Assembly (NCBI GenBank): GCA_023213395.1 | Contig: CM041465.1 | Location: 2,294,001-2,358,000, forward strand | Origin: Cycas panzhihuaensis | Taxonomy: Eukaryota > Cycadophyta | Reading direction: 5' to 3' | Length of the DNA stretch: 64,000 bases | Part shown: piece by piece, positions 11,837-23,423 of the stretch | Numbering within the stretch: position 1 is the first letter of the stretch | Layout: each line of letters starts with the position of its first letter | Notes under the pieces: generated by a model | Seen by the model: the letters and a program-made list of their open reading frames with translations, nothing else | Told to the model about the DNA's origin: nothing | The model's database searches: none | Position numbers and translations under genes: made by a program

Positions 11837-11856
11837 TAGTGACCATACTAGGGACC
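11837..11856 (+). other. Element B primer-binding site
   Basis: TAGTGACCATACTAGGGACC starts one base after the LTR end. Element A has TGGTGACCATACTAGGGAAC in the same place (30392-30411, minus). From memory of the tRNA-Arg type site used by Tat elements (TGGCGACTCCGCTGGGGATC), A matches at 14 of 20 and B at 12-13, with most differences being transitions. Confidence 0.65.
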
Positions 11857-12097
11857 TGTCAGTAGGGGAGTTAGTTCCTATCCCTTTTTGTTGGTAGTAC
11901 TACCTTTTACTAGTTTTCTCCACTTATTTCTTTCATTAGGTAGGCCCCAACACATACTTTGTATTCTTTTTTTTTCCCTCTTCTAATGTACTGACATGTT
12001 TTGTATGTGACACTTTTTACGTCACTTACATGGTTTACCTCCATTATTAGAAGACCCTGCATACTATCTTCTTTCATCATTAGATTCTGATTCGACA
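11857..12097 (+). other. Element B leader
   Basis: This is a 240-base untranslated stretch between PBS and the first gag ATG, pyrimidine-rich, with no other feature seen. Confidence 0.5.
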
Positions 12098-14235
12098 ATG
12101 GAAGGATACCCTTCAGATTGGGCTTATCATGCTTTTGCTTTGGGAGCTCATGAGTTTCCTGCATCTCTCCCAAGGTCCACCCAAGAGGGTGATGATCCTA
12201 TTTACTATTCGGGTGATCAACATCACCCGCTTGATGCCTATCCCTCTACTCATGGAGTGGAGGGCCCATCTTCTCTTAAGACTCATCACTGGGGTGGTGA
12301 TTCTTATGAGGAGCACCTTGAGGGATCCACTTCATTCGAGGTCCCATCTACCTCCTACAATCAGGTGGATACTCCTCCTACTAATATGGTCGAAGCTCTT
12401 AATGAGTGTTTTCATGCTGCTTGTCTTCAACCACATCCTAGATGATTTGAAGACATCTTACATAGCGGGGCACCTTCTTCATCCACCCCTGTCCCGTTGT
12501 CTTCATCTGCATCTACAGCTCCCACAATAAGCAACCCCTTTTTGCCTATATATTCATCCCATTCAACCTTTACATCTACCCTTGGGACAACCATTACACC
12601 CCTTACTTCTCATCATGGTCCTAGCTCTTCGAGGCCCTCTCATGGTATGTCTTTCTCCTAACTTGGGGTTAGCATACCTTTCCCTAATCAAGCCAACATG
12701 CCACTTCCTAATGTGGCATAGGCATTTCCTAGTAGGCCTAGAGGTCATATTAACACCCCTACTACTAGTCATGTGGGATCCGCTCCCATGTATACTCAAA
12801 TCCAACCTAGTAGCCCTTCGTTTTACGTACCCTTAGGCTATACATCTCAGCCTTGGGGGCATGGTAAAGGGAACCACATTCTAGATTACGGGGTGGACCC
12901 TTTACATCCGTATGGGATTGCACCACCTATAGGTGGCCCATATGGACAGAACCCGGTTCCTCACCCCTCCTTTCCACCATCCTACATAGCTCCTTACGCT
13001 GCACCTTTGCAAGGAAACCCAACTTCCTTTCAAAGCACTTATCCTCAAGTCCCTTTCCTGCAAGGGACATTTCCCCAAGGAGAGATGAGCCTACCACCTC
13101 CATCTATTCCTTCTCTATTACCTTCCATCGATCCTATGATCTAAGCGAGGGCACGTCCCTTCATGGATTATAGATTGACACCATTATCTATTGAGGCACT
13201 AAGAACCAACTTACTGCCTCATCCCCTGGAAGTTCCTAAGTTTGATGGAACTTCATCACAGGATCTAGCAAAGCACATCCATAGTTTCTCTATGGCATGC
13301 ATAGACTACTAGGCCTATGATCACATACTAATAAAATTATTTCCACGATCCCTATAAGGCAATGCCCTTAAATGGTTCTATCACCTACCTGCCCATTCCA
13401 TTTTCTCATTCCAACAACTTGTGGATGAATTCATCAACTATTTTGATGTAGCTCGTCCATTTGAAAGTGGAATGAAATCCCTCCTTTCGCTTAAACAAGG
13501 CCATGATGAGATGAATCATGACTTCGTGTGATAATTCCATGACCTCCTCCATTCCACTAAGGCTACTTTTCCTGAGGAATTGAAGAGGGACCTCTTTGTT
13601 AATGCACTTCACTCTGAAGTCCATGTGAAGTCCTTAAGATGGGGGCAACCACATGTGATTTTGCTATCACAAAGTGCTTAGCACTTGAAGTTATTGAGAT
13701 CTAGGCTAGACTCAAGAATCCCCTTAAGCCCTCATAATGACATGAGATACCACCCCAAACTAAAGAAACTAAACCACAACAATCCACTAGGTCTTCTTCT
13801 CATTCGACTGAGAAGACCCTAGACCCACTCACTTCTGCCATACGTTCATTCGAACGTACAATGATGGAACTTAAACTACAAGCTCCTTCATCACCCACTT
13901 CTAATAAACAAATCCAACAAGCTACTCAAGCCACTCCCCCTAAGGGTGGTAATACCCAGTCCTCTCAAGGAAGGAAGTCAGATTCCTTGCTTGAGAAGAA
14001 GTGGTGTTCTGTTCACAGAGAGTGTTTCCATGACAACTCACATTATAGGGCTCAACATCCTAGGGATGCCTCACAATGTGATTCATCTCCTAAATGGGCC
14101 TCAAGGCCCAACCTTGACCAACCAGTCCACAAGGATCCATTCCCCAAGTATGGGGAGCGTGATCGTAATACTCAAGCAAGGAACAACTGGAACCAGGGAA
14201 GATCTCTGAATCCCGTCCTTCACACGGTAAAGGGA
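12098..14235 (+). pseudogene. Element B gag
   Basis: It forms the particle shell and binds the RNA. ATG at 12098 opens a clear 115-codon block, followed by frameshifts, a Pro/Tyr/Gly-rich segment (12773-13140), a capsid region of the retrotransposon gag family (13145-13640; LKWFYHLPAHSIFSFQQLVDE-type text) and a zinc knuckle at 14005-14046. The knuckle has the Tat spacing C-x2-H-x4-H-x4-C, but the last ligand is Tyr. Stops at 13142, 13312, 13354 and 13530 and a frameshift near 13637 break it. The Pro-rich N-terminus is typical of long Tat gags. Confidence 0.8.
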
Positions 14236-14240
14236 AGGGC

Positions 14241-15215
14241 GTGCGGGATTCGTCTTCTTCCTTGCATTCCCCCAACTGTCATACTCCTTCACCTTCATGG
14301 TCCCAGAATAAGGGAAAGAAGGTGATCCAAATTCTTGAGGCCACTCCTTTATACTCCTTAACTTGGTCACAAGTCGCTAAAGGGGCAGTCGACGCCTCTT
14401 CATCTGCTCCACACTCTGATCCTCTTCTGGAAACCTCCATTCTAGAAGTCTCGTTACTTCCCAAGACTATTCCCATTTGTCTAGGTCACTATGATTTTAG
14501 GAGAGCCCTTCCTCAACCCACAGTAAAGGGGAAGGCCTTTTCTATCGTTGACAAACTTTGTACCATGGCTACCAGGATACCCATTATGGACATCTTGAGA
14601 AGTTATCTCGAATAATGAACACTCCTTTTAGAAGCTTTAGGATTGGGTGATGCGCCCATTCACACTTTGGGTATCACCCAAAGTCATAAGCCCATCATTT
14701 CCTTTGATCCTAAAGACATTCCTCCCGCCTGTAAAATGGAATGCCAATGGAACTTCCCTTTCACTATCACTATTAACACACTAGATTGTAGTTTATAAAG
14801 GATCGTTGTCGACACTAGTTCTTCAATTAATGCCATGCCCTTGCGTGTTATGTAAAAGCTTGGCATTTTTGCCTTGGAACCTATTCCATGGCGATGCCAA
14901 GGCTATGACGGTAGTGAAAAGACTCCATTAGGATCTGTTTCGATCCCACTCACTCTCAAGGATAAGACTGTCCTCATTGACATTGTAGTCCTTGACATAG
15001 ACGTCAACTACAATCTTCTTTTGGGTTAGCCATGGGTCGATCATATGGGAGCTGTGTGTTCAACCCACTAGGGGCAACTCAAGTTTGTCCATGATGGGCA
15101 AATGAGGGTCGTTTCCCGCAAATGCCCACCTATTAAACAAACTTGTCCAACTAACCAAGCAAGCTATGGTCATACGAAGGGGGACAAAGGCCCTTCTACT
15201 CATGCCTCGGCTTGA
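14241..15215 (+). pseudogene. Element B protease region
   Basis: This aspartic protease processes the polyprotein. The frame runs from about 14241 with stops at 14614, 14617, 14799, 14852, 15028 and 15070. The active-site motif reads IVVDTSSSINAMP near 14805, the Tat-type D-T/S-G neighbourhood with Gly replaced by Ser. It is followed by the conserved 'YNLLLG.PWVD.M' flap-end text at about 15010-15045. It aligns with A 27603-28073 and C 43295-43960. Confidence 0.75.
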
Positions 15216-15900
15216 TCTATCGGCATACCTGATTCATCTCATCTTGAAGAAGATCCTACATCTTCTTCCTCTAGCCTTACTTGCTTTACTCCTATTGGTG
15301 TCAGGAGCTATGGGTACCTTTCCTTATTTAGTGATGATGAGTCCCATGGCAAGGATGAGGACTTTCCTCTGCACTAGTAGGAGGTATCCTTCCTGTTCTA
15401 GGTCCTAACCTAGGACTCCTCTTATTAGAGAGACCAATCATCCCCTTGTGTCACATGTCATTGCACGCATTGACCCACAGGTCCTTGATTCTTCCTCTCC
15501 ATCACCCCCTACAGGTGATGGTCTCGAGGAACTTCCTTTTGCTCCTTTCAAGGAGCCCCTTCCTGACTCTCCCTTAGAATCTTTTGGGAATGTTAGGCAA
15601 CCTGATGACCATCATGGTCCCGTTGCTCCCACTTCCTCCAGCACCTCATCTATTTGAAGTAAGGTCATCCATGGGGCAGATTACTTCAAGGATGATGAGG
15701 CTTTGCTTGAGTACTTAGCGGGCTCTACGCCCAAACTTCTTTCTGGTCATCATAGGCTTGGCCACCAGAAGGTCTTAGCAATTGGGTCCGCACTTGCTGA
15801 CCTAATTTCATCCCCTATTCCATCTCTTCCCATTGACCTTACCCCCCTCCATTTTGAGGAGGGGAATGCCATGTGCATGGGGATGACCTAGGACATAGCC
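15216..15900 (+). pseudogene. Protease-RT linker of B
   Basis: Coding remnant without a recognised domain. 15650-15890 contains the region equivalent to the 'HLDHFENDE..EHL.GLSPG.P.GHHRLG' text in A (26330-26548) and C (44870-44970), here as DYFKDDEALLEYLAGSTPK. It precedes the RT by about 100 codons and is broken by stops. Confidence 0.6.
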
Positions 15901-16810
15901 CTCGCCTTGGGCAAGGTCATTAAGCTGGGGGTAGAATGCTCTCTTAATGAGGTAAGGGTATATTCCCTTTTGTTCCAGGAGTTCTAGGATATCTTCGCAT
16001 GGGATTACTCTGACATGAAGGGAATCGATGCCTCCATTGTCACCCACAACCTCACTACCATTCCTGGTGCCTGCCCCATGTGCCAGAAACAGTGTCCTCT
16101 CTATCTTAAACTCTCAGCCATCGTCAAAATGGATGTTGAGAAACTTTTGGATGCTGGACTCATTACTTCTATTGACTACCCTAAATGGGTGTCTAACATC
16201 GTCCCCATCACTAAAAAGAACAAGACTATTTAGATATGCATTGACTTCTGTGATATTAATAATGCATGTCCTAAGGATAACTTTCCACTCCCTTTCATCG
16301 ATCAGATTATTGATCAAACCACTGGGTTTGAAGTCATGTCCTTGATAAATGGCTTCTCCGGCTACAACCAGATTCAAATCTCTCCTGAAGACCGCCACAA
16401 GATAGCCTTCACTACCTTGTGGGGTACCTTTTCCTATAAGGCAATGCCCTTCAGACTCAAGAATGTAGGTGCTACTTATCAAAGGGTGATGCATTTTATC
16501 TTCTACGACCTCATCGATGACACATTAAAGGTCTTTATGGATGACATGATGGGTCTCTCACGTGTCAGAGCCCATCATCCTTCAGAATTGTGGGCCATCT
16601 TCATGCGGTGCCACAAGTACCACATAAGTTTAAACTCACTCAAATGTGTGTTTTCCATCACTTCTAGAAAACTCCTTGGGTTCCTTGTGTCAAAGCAAGG
16701 AATTCAAATTAACCCTGACAAGGTCAAGGCGATCCTTGACATGCCACCGCCCAGAACTCAACGATAGATCAAGTCATTTCTAGGTAGACTCGGTTTTCTC
16801 AAGCGTTTCC
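15901..16810 (+). pseudogene. Element B reverse transcriptase
   Basis: Frame 16015-16770 is the best-preserved stretch: YPKWVSNIVPITKKN, VMSLINGFSGYNQI, TTLWGTFSYKAMPFRLKN, and the catalytic loop FMDD (16534-16545), a variant of YxDD with both Asp present. The thumb follows (KLLGFLVSKQGI). TAG stops occur at 16231 (Trp or Gln position in ICIDF text) and 16765. It is followed without a gap by the RNase H tether. Confidence 0.88.
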
Positions 16811-16949
16811 TGGCAAACTTCACCATGAATGCCAAACCCTTGACTAACCTATTAAAGAAGGGAGCCCCATTTGTTTGGTCGGTTAAGACCCAACAAGCCT
16901 TTGAAGGACTTAAGGAAGCCCTTGCTTCCGCTCCAACGTTGGCGCCCCC

Positions 16950-17270
16950 TTGATTCGATAGGCCTTTTATACTCTATACCTCAGCGACCGATGAGTCCTT
17001 GGGTGCCATGTTGGTTCAGAAGGATGATCTAGGACTCGAGAGATCCATTTACTTCATCAGCCTCACCCTCGTGGCTGTCGAACTCAACTACTCTCTAGCC
17101 AAGAAGGAATGCCTCTCCTTGGTTCACATAACCAAGAAGTTTAGGCACTACTTGCTCGGTAATACTACCAAGGTGATCATTCAATCTGATCCCTTGCACT
17201 ATCTACTTACCTATGCTAACTTGACAGGTAGGGCTAGTCCTTGGGCCATCCTTCTTTAGAAATTTAATCT
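16950..17270 (+). pseudogene. Element B gypsy-type RNase H (degenerate)
   Basis: FILYTSATDESLGAML starts the domain. Ser at 16981-16983 stands where the first catalytic Asp belongs. KECLSLVH and SDPLHYLL keep later acidic positions. A TAG at 17257 replaces a Gln. The same Asp is missing in A and C, so it is probably an ancestral loss tied to the separate aRNH at 22574. Confidence 0.78.
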
Positions 17271-18676
17271 CTATATCGTCAATAGGAAATTAAAGAAAGG
17301 GATGGTAGTGGCAGAATAGCTCGTAGATACCCCTATCCCTAACTCGTTCGATGCCCCTGTTGATGTTTCTCTTCCTGATGAGTCTATCTTGACCATTCAG
17401 GGCATTCCTTCCCATCCAATTATTGATAGAGAGTGGTATGGAAACATCGTGGGGTACCTCACACAGTAGTAGTACTGCCCTGAGGCCAGTAATAAGGTTT
17501 TGTCTCGTATCCAGACCTCTGCTAGGCAATACTTCCTCATGGACAAAGTATTGTACAAGAGGTCTTTCGATGTGATCCTCCTCCGTTGTGTCACCCCAGA
17601 TGAGGCAGACTAGATACTCCGTGAATGCCACTATGGCATTTGTAGGGGCCACTTTAGGGGCCAATCCATGGCCCAGAGGATCCTCCATATGGGTTATTAT
17701 TGGCGTCCCTCTTCAAGGATGCCCATGCCTATGCTTTGAGATGTTGGCGATGCCAAGAGCATGCCAACATCTCCCACGTGCCTTCTAAGGCTCTTCATCC
17801 TATCATATCTCCATGGCCCTTCGCTCAATGGGGTCTAGACCTCATCGGGGCCATATCATTACCTTCTTTGTCACAACACAAGTTTATCTTGACTGCCACA
17901 GAGTACTTTACTAAATGGGTAAAAGCCATCTGTCTGGTTACTACCTCTGGTAAAATGATAGCTACTTTCGTCTACCAGTACATCATTTTCTGCTTTGGGA
18001 TTCCCAACATCTTGATCATAGATAACAAAACCCCTTTTCATAACAAGGAGATGGATGAACTTTGTGAGAAATTCAAGATCTCTCACAAAACTTCTTCCCC
18101 TTACTACCCCTAGGCGAATGGTCAAGTTGAATCATTCAAAAAAATCCCTATCAAAATCTTAAAGAAAACTATTTCTCAATCTCAGAGAGATTGGTACCTT
18201 CAGCTCCCTTCTGTCCTATGGGCATACCGTACCTCTATCCGTACTACTACGAGAATGACTCCATTCTCCCTAGTTTATGGGACTGAGGCGGTACTCTCAT
18301 TGGAAGTGGAGATCCCCTCTCTATAAGTTTCCCTTTGAGGTCTTATCGATGAGGAGTCTATCCGTCAGGCTCACCTCTTAGACCTTGAAGCCTTGGATGA
18401 GAGACGTTTAGCCGCCTACCAGGCTAACCTCGCATCCAAAGCCCACTTGCAAAGGACCTACGATAAACACCTTCATTCCCATCCTTTGTATCCTGGGGAC
18501 CACGTCCTCAAATTAGAATATCTCCATGATCGCCTGATTAAATTTGGACCTAAATGGATTGGTCCCTTTGTCATTCTCGAGAGTCTCGATAATGGCACCT
18601 ATAGGATTGCCATCTTGGAGGGCCTTGAATTTGAGAAAGCTGTTAACTAGAAATTCCTCAAGAAATTCTACACGTG
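17271..18676 (+). pseudogene. Element B integrase with C-terminal tail
   Basis: The zinc domain is HYGICRGHF plus CWRC (17625-17755, frameshift near 17700). In the catalytic core, Glu (17901-17903, TATEYFTKW) stands where the first Asp is usual. The second Asp is in LIIDNKTPF (about 18016) and Glu in GQVESFKK (about 18128). The tail reads FGPKWIGPFVI (18543) and ends KKFYT then TGA at 18674-18676, the same end as A and C. TAG stops are at 17318, 17467, 17470, 17611, 18112 and 18648. Confidence 0.85.
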
Positions 18677-19409
18677 ATTTCTTCGTTACTCCTTTCATGC
18701 TCTGAAATGAGCCTAAACTACCACCCTAAGCTTATTCTCATTCATCCTAGCCACAAGTAGAATGACGGCTTAGGGTGGCCCTCTCGTTCCTTTTTAGTTC
18801 CTCCCATAAAACCCTTATTCCCTTCCTCTTGGGAATTGCGTCCTCCTATTTGGGCATTCCCCGATTAGGATGACGCTTTGGAGTATCGCCACTCCCCTCG
18901 TATTGGCATTTCCTTCACATATCCTGCTATGCTCCCATGTGGACATGTGTGTCACCTTATTTCCTAGCCTCACATGTATCTATCGCCTCTACTCATGGTG
19001 ATCATGTGTGCTCCTATTAGGAATATGGTCCTGCATGAAAGTCAATGTGCATAACTTAAACAAATATCATAATGTAAAACTCATATAATAATCAACTCAA
19101 AGTGTAATCATACATATCCTCGTGCATCCATGCACTCTCATACACATACATAAATATGTATACAGAAACATACATATCATCCATCGCATATTATGATACA
19201 CATCATCATACACCAAATGGGTATCAATCACCCCATCTATATACATCAAAATAATCATGTGTCATACCATACAAATGGTATGGTACATCGTTTGTGGAAA
19301 ATAATTGTCCTTGCATGGAGGGTACAATCATGTGACTACATATGGTGACTTCCTAGAGGTCCGTGCTTTCCCCTGTCTAAAACAAAAACTCCTATATATT
19401 ACCCTACTA
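18677..19409. other. Spacer between converging pol and antisense gene of B
   Basis: No gene. 19080-19290 is rich in catacata-type short repeats. pol ends at its left border and the antisense gene ends at its right border, so it would hold both transcripts' convergent ends. I see no clear polyadenylation signal. Confidence 0.4.
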
Positions 19410-21361
19410 CTACCCCGCCCCTGGGGCATCATCTCCTGGTCGATGTGATCCCTCTCCTAGGGACCACATCCCTTTGAGACTCCTCCTCAGTCTTCGGGAG
19501 CCTCCTGCCTCAGTCTCCTCATCCTGTGGCCTCCTTGGGGTCATTACCACCATGTGGGTATATGTCCTGCACCTTGCCGACCTCGATGCCACCTCATCCA
19601 CTAGTCGATTGTATGGAGCTTGGATACGATCTCGATCCATCTCTATGCTATGGAGCCTCTCCTCCATCTCTCTGAGATGCTCCTCCATCACCGCTAGCCT
19701 AATATAGCTCTCTGTATCTCCTTCGGCTTCTCTTTGAGCCTCTAGTACCTATATGTGACTCTGTAGGGCATCCCTCTAAGCTTAGGTGGTATCCAACTCT
19801 GCCTACTGTGGTCCCACACATGCCTCATGCTCTTGGGACTCTGCGATCCATATGTCTCTTGCCCTTATCAATGGGGCAAACATTACTGCATGGCCGCCTA
19901 TTGATCTGGGCTCATCATCTGCCTGGATGGGAGGCTATCCCTCTGCGTAGGCCTGAGGAAATATCTCTCGAACTACCACCTCCACTAGTCTTTGGATGTC
20001 TGCTATACCTGCAATCCAACATCATGTATCAGTATATGTCCATACGTGTATCAAATCAAAATCAGACTGTATATACATCTGTCAATCAAATGATGATAGG
20101 AGAAGGTTATGTCTCACATGGTGCGGCTGCCAGCTCTCCTACTTGGGCGACTGCCTCTGCCTCAGGCACTCCACTAGCTGCAGGTACCTCCTCCTCCTCA
20201 GGTACTTCCTTGGCCACTACCTCAGCAACTAGGGCATCCCTCCTCTCCTCAGTTGGTACAACTGCCTCTCCAGATCTCCTAACGATCCGTAACCTACGGG
20301 CCTGTGTCATTGGACCCCTTCTCTCCTCCACAGCTCTTGACGGGCCTACCTCTCCACCTGCAGCCCTGATGGACCTGCATCTCTACTTGCAGTCCTTGAC
20401 GAACCCACCTCTTTGCCTATGGTCCCTGATGGACCTGCCTCTCCTGTAGCTCATGATGGGCTAGCCCCATCACCTCCATCGGCGCCCTCATCATCTCTTG
20501 GGGGCACTCCTGCCCCACCTACCTCATTGTTGCTATCCCACCTCACCACTCTATATGGATATGCTATGTAGTCTGTCATGGTGAGGAGGTCTAGTGATGT
20601 GGCCTCCATCGAGTGATGGACATGAGCCTAGTCCTCGGTCCCCCTAAATCTAGTCTACCACTTGTGTATCATCAGGGCCCACTCTGAGATAGGGTGTGGT
20701 CCCCCTGTCAGTGCCACTGCTCCAAAGTGGTCAAAAAACTAATACTGTAGTAGGGTACTATAGGACAGTCTGATCTTTCCTACTACCCCAATAGCATCTA
20801 GTTGTACGACGAGGTTCGCCGCTATGAGGGTGGCCCAGTCCACCATTTCTCCTATATCACACCGGCGCACCGCATCCATCCAACCACTTGGTATATCCCT
20901 ATAGTTATGTTTTTAGGATATCCGGAACAAACACAGAGTGTGATCAGTTTCCTCACCCGAGGAATCCCTGACATCACCATACTCTAGAGAGTAACCCCTC
21001 ACCTCTTCCACCTGTCTGAGCCTATGAAGAAAGTAGTAGCCTCCCTTTGTGCTGCCTCATTGCTGGGTAGCACTCCTAATATCACCAGCCTTCTTGTTGT
21101 TGGTACCCCTAGTATCGTCCTGATATCTCCTGGTGTCACCGATACATCCCCTACTTGGGGTAGGTGGAAGACATGTCTCCGCTTATCCTAGTGGGACACT
21201 ATGTCCATCAACAACCTTTGATCTAATGTGTACTGGGGTGTCTTCATGACCTTCAGTAGGCTACATCTCGATAGTATCTGCCTATCCTCTTGCGACATCA
21301 TCTCTATGAAGCTAAGCATAGCCATACCTACGTTTTTGTGGTTCTCCACTACGATAACAAC
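19410..21361 (-). pseudogene. Element B antisense gene: plant-mobile-domain-like N-terminus, coiled-coil C-terminus
   Basis: The main exon begins at 21361 just after a splice-acceptor-like GTGCTTTGCAG. It encodes LSRCSLLKVMKTPQYTLDQR, then RRHVFHLPQVGDVSVTPGD and IRTILGVP, the typical run of a plant mobile domain. A TAG stands where PMDs have Trp. After decay-rich sequence come a Glu/Val/Ala-rich acidic stretch (20331-20120), an intron (20117-20009) and a second exon with heptad-like EEHLREMEERLHSIEMDRDR (about 19690), ending near 19410. A TATA box lies upstream at 22031-22038. It sits between integrase and aRNH, unlike in A and C. Antisense ORFs are known in some Tat elements; function is unknown. 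Confidence 0.68.
20009..20117 (-). other. Predicted intron in B antisense gene
   Basis: Minus-strand donor CACCAT|GTGAGA and acceptor GGATTGCAG|GTATAG bound 109 bases. Splicing joins the acidic stretch in frame (TGT ATA GCA) to a long helical exon. The equivalents in A and C are 107 and 91 bases. Confidence 0.62.
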
Positions 21362-22030
21362 CTGCAAAGCACCGTGAAACAAGTCAGACTTGGACCTATG
21401 CTCACCCCTCGTCCTTTGGACATTCTCTCAGTCTCATTCGGTCAAAATTTAGGGACCTTCGGGCCCCCATCTTTATTTTTTAGTAGTTTTGCCTTCACAT
21501 CGTGTCAAACTTCGCAGTACCATAGAGTTTGGACTGGGTCCCACAGTGAGTGTGGCCCCGCGGTAAAGATCGCAGCACCGTGATCTTTGCTATAGTGTGA
21601 ACGTCACCCCCCTAAAAGGGGGAGGGTTTCCTGCCCAAGAAACCAAAAAAAATATTCAGAGTGAGCCATAGCTAGGCCCACTCAGACCAAGGCTACCTAA
21701 TGCCCTGATCCTGCCTCTCTCTGGGTCTAGTTTGGACTCCTGGAGATCTTTTTTCGCCCATATGGGGCTCAAAAACTACATAAAAAATAATAAAAAACAT
21801 CAAACTTTGAATTGTGAGATGGGTTATGGTTTTGAAGATCCACTCACTGGGTCTAGTTGAGCGCTCACTATCTCATCTCTATGATCCCAACGACTGTCTT
21901 CTAGCTTTGATTTGATAGTCAGATCTCTCTCCACGTGCCTCCGAAGTTAGGTGGCACTCCGTTGCATAAGGGAAGGGCTCTAGATTCATTCGAGAGCCCA
22001 TGAAAATGAATCATGTTTCCATCGATTTTC
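21362..22030 (-). other. Upstream region of B antisense gene (possible first exon and intron)
   Basis: No long ORF is seen. The acceptor at 21362-21363 and the TATA box at its far end imply a short first exon near 22000 and an intron, but I could not fix a donor. Confidence 0.4.
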
Positions 22031-22038
22031 TTTATATA
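22031..22038 (-). promoter_or_regulatory. TATA box for B antisense gene
   Basis: The minus strand reads GCCTATATAAAGAAAATCG. It lies about 670 bases before the PMD exon, in the right direction, and is the only good TATA match upstream. Confidence 0.45.
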
Positions 22039-22573
22039 GGCAGGGGCCCTGATGGGCACATCCTTCATTCCCACTTCTGTGATAGCCATTGAGGTTATTC
22101 TTCATTCTTGATCATCTTTGCCTTCTGGCCCTGTTTACCTTTACGCTTCCATAGCCTTCATTTTCACTCATTCCTTTGGATGCATTAATGGTGTCTCGCC
22201 GATGCATTTCTACAGGGCCCTTTTATCTCGTTTTATATGCTGCTCTTGTACATGCCTAAGTTTATACTCGTTTGGCTCGTTTCATCATCCTGGACTCATT
22301 TTTGTAGCCTGTTCCTGCCCTTGGGATCTCCAAGGGGAATGCTCCCTCCGTTCGAAGTCATTCTTTACTTTCTTAAGCAACCTTTAGCATCCCAAGGTGC
22401 TCTTTTGCCGCCTACTCTCAGTTGGTGGTCAGATAGCCTGCTCCTGTCCTTAGGTAGCCTCATTGCTAGGTCCTCCTACCTTTCACAGCCATTTATCACT
22501 TGCCATACAAGCCTCTTTTGCTTTGACTCCTACATTATTATACATTTTCTCTACCAAGACATTTTTTTTTTCT
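22039..22573. other. Spacer before B aRNH
   Basis: Pyrimidine-rich plus strand without a gene I can support. It ends with a run of T (22561-22571) just before the aRNH ATG. It may hold a bidirectional control region, because the antisense TATA lies at its left border. Confidence 0.35.
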
Positions 22574-22579
22574 CGTCCA

Positions 22580-23075
22580 TGACTCTCTTCATCTTTACCG
22601 ACGGTGGAAGTCGCAGTAATCCTGGACCTTCAGCTGCCACATGGATTCATCATGGCCCATCTGGACATGATTTTTTCTGCTCTAGGATCTTCCTCCCAGA
22701 GGCCACCAATAACGAAGCTGAGTACACGACCATTATCGAAGCCCTCACTGATGCACTTTGTTTCCATCATGGATATATTGTTCTTCTGTGCGACTCTCAG
22801 GTGGTGGTGTCCCATCTCACCTAGGTCTACTAGGTTCGATGTCCACATTTGAGGGCCCTTACTTTGACCACCAGATCTATGTTGGCTAATTTCTAGTCTG
22901 TTGACATCTGACACATCCCTCAGGCCCTCAACGCTGACGCAGATGGCCTCGTTCACCTCATCCTTGAGCGCCACCTTCCTCTTCTTGTTGACTGCCCCTG
23001 GGACTTGCCCAGTCGCTCTGTCACCCAAGCCTCAGGCTATTATGTGGATCACTTTACGATCTGTTTGCACCTTTG
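22580..23075 (+). pseudogene. Element B second RNase H (aRNH type), separate ORF
   Basis: ATG at 22579-22581 precedes IFTDGGSRSNPGPSAATW (first Asp at 22600), NNEAEY (Glu 22714-22722), LLCDSQVVV (Asp about 22793) and the end motif HIPQALNADADGL (Asp about 22943). All four catalytic acids are intact. A TAG at about 22822 and three further stops break the frame. It lies only about 350 bases before the 3' LTR and 3.9 kb beyond integrase, because the antisense gene intervenes. It would supply the RNA-degrading activity that the degenerate gypsy RNase H at 16950 appears to lack. Confidence 0.85.
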
Positions 23076-23410
23076 AAAGATAACTGCTAATAAGGTTAAA
23101 ATATGGCAACTACTAGGTTTGCTCATTTACCCCTTTACCTGATATCATCATGCACTTCTCTTTGCACTTTTATGATGGGGGCAGCCCCCTCATCCTTCTC
23201 AGCTTCCAGTCAATTCTCGAGTGGCACATAGGCAACCCCTATATTGTCTCCACCCCTATCCTCATATCCATGCGTTCCACCATGACACTTGCCAGCCACC
23301 CTTGGCTCTTATTATGATCATGATTTATATATATACGTACACATATGCTACTAACAGTTTGTTGCCAGCATTCGCCATCGTGCCATGCTTCTGAGCAGCG
23401 AGTCTCTACT

Positions 23411-23423
23411 GCTAAGGGGGTAG
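23411..23423 (+). other. Element B polypurine tract
   Basis: GCTAAGGGGGTAG abuts the 3' LTR start. C has the identical 13 bases at 52834-52846. Confidence 0.8.

Noticed and set aside
12113-12836. Overlapping plus and minus ORFs in B's gag N-terminal region
   Set aside because: Low-stop shadows of a GC-richer Pro-rich gag segment; only the gag frame has family-like text.
13141-18676. Alternative genetic code or programmed TAG readthrough
   Set aside because: TAA and TGA stops and frameshifts are also present, and stops differ between homologous elements, so decay is the better reading.
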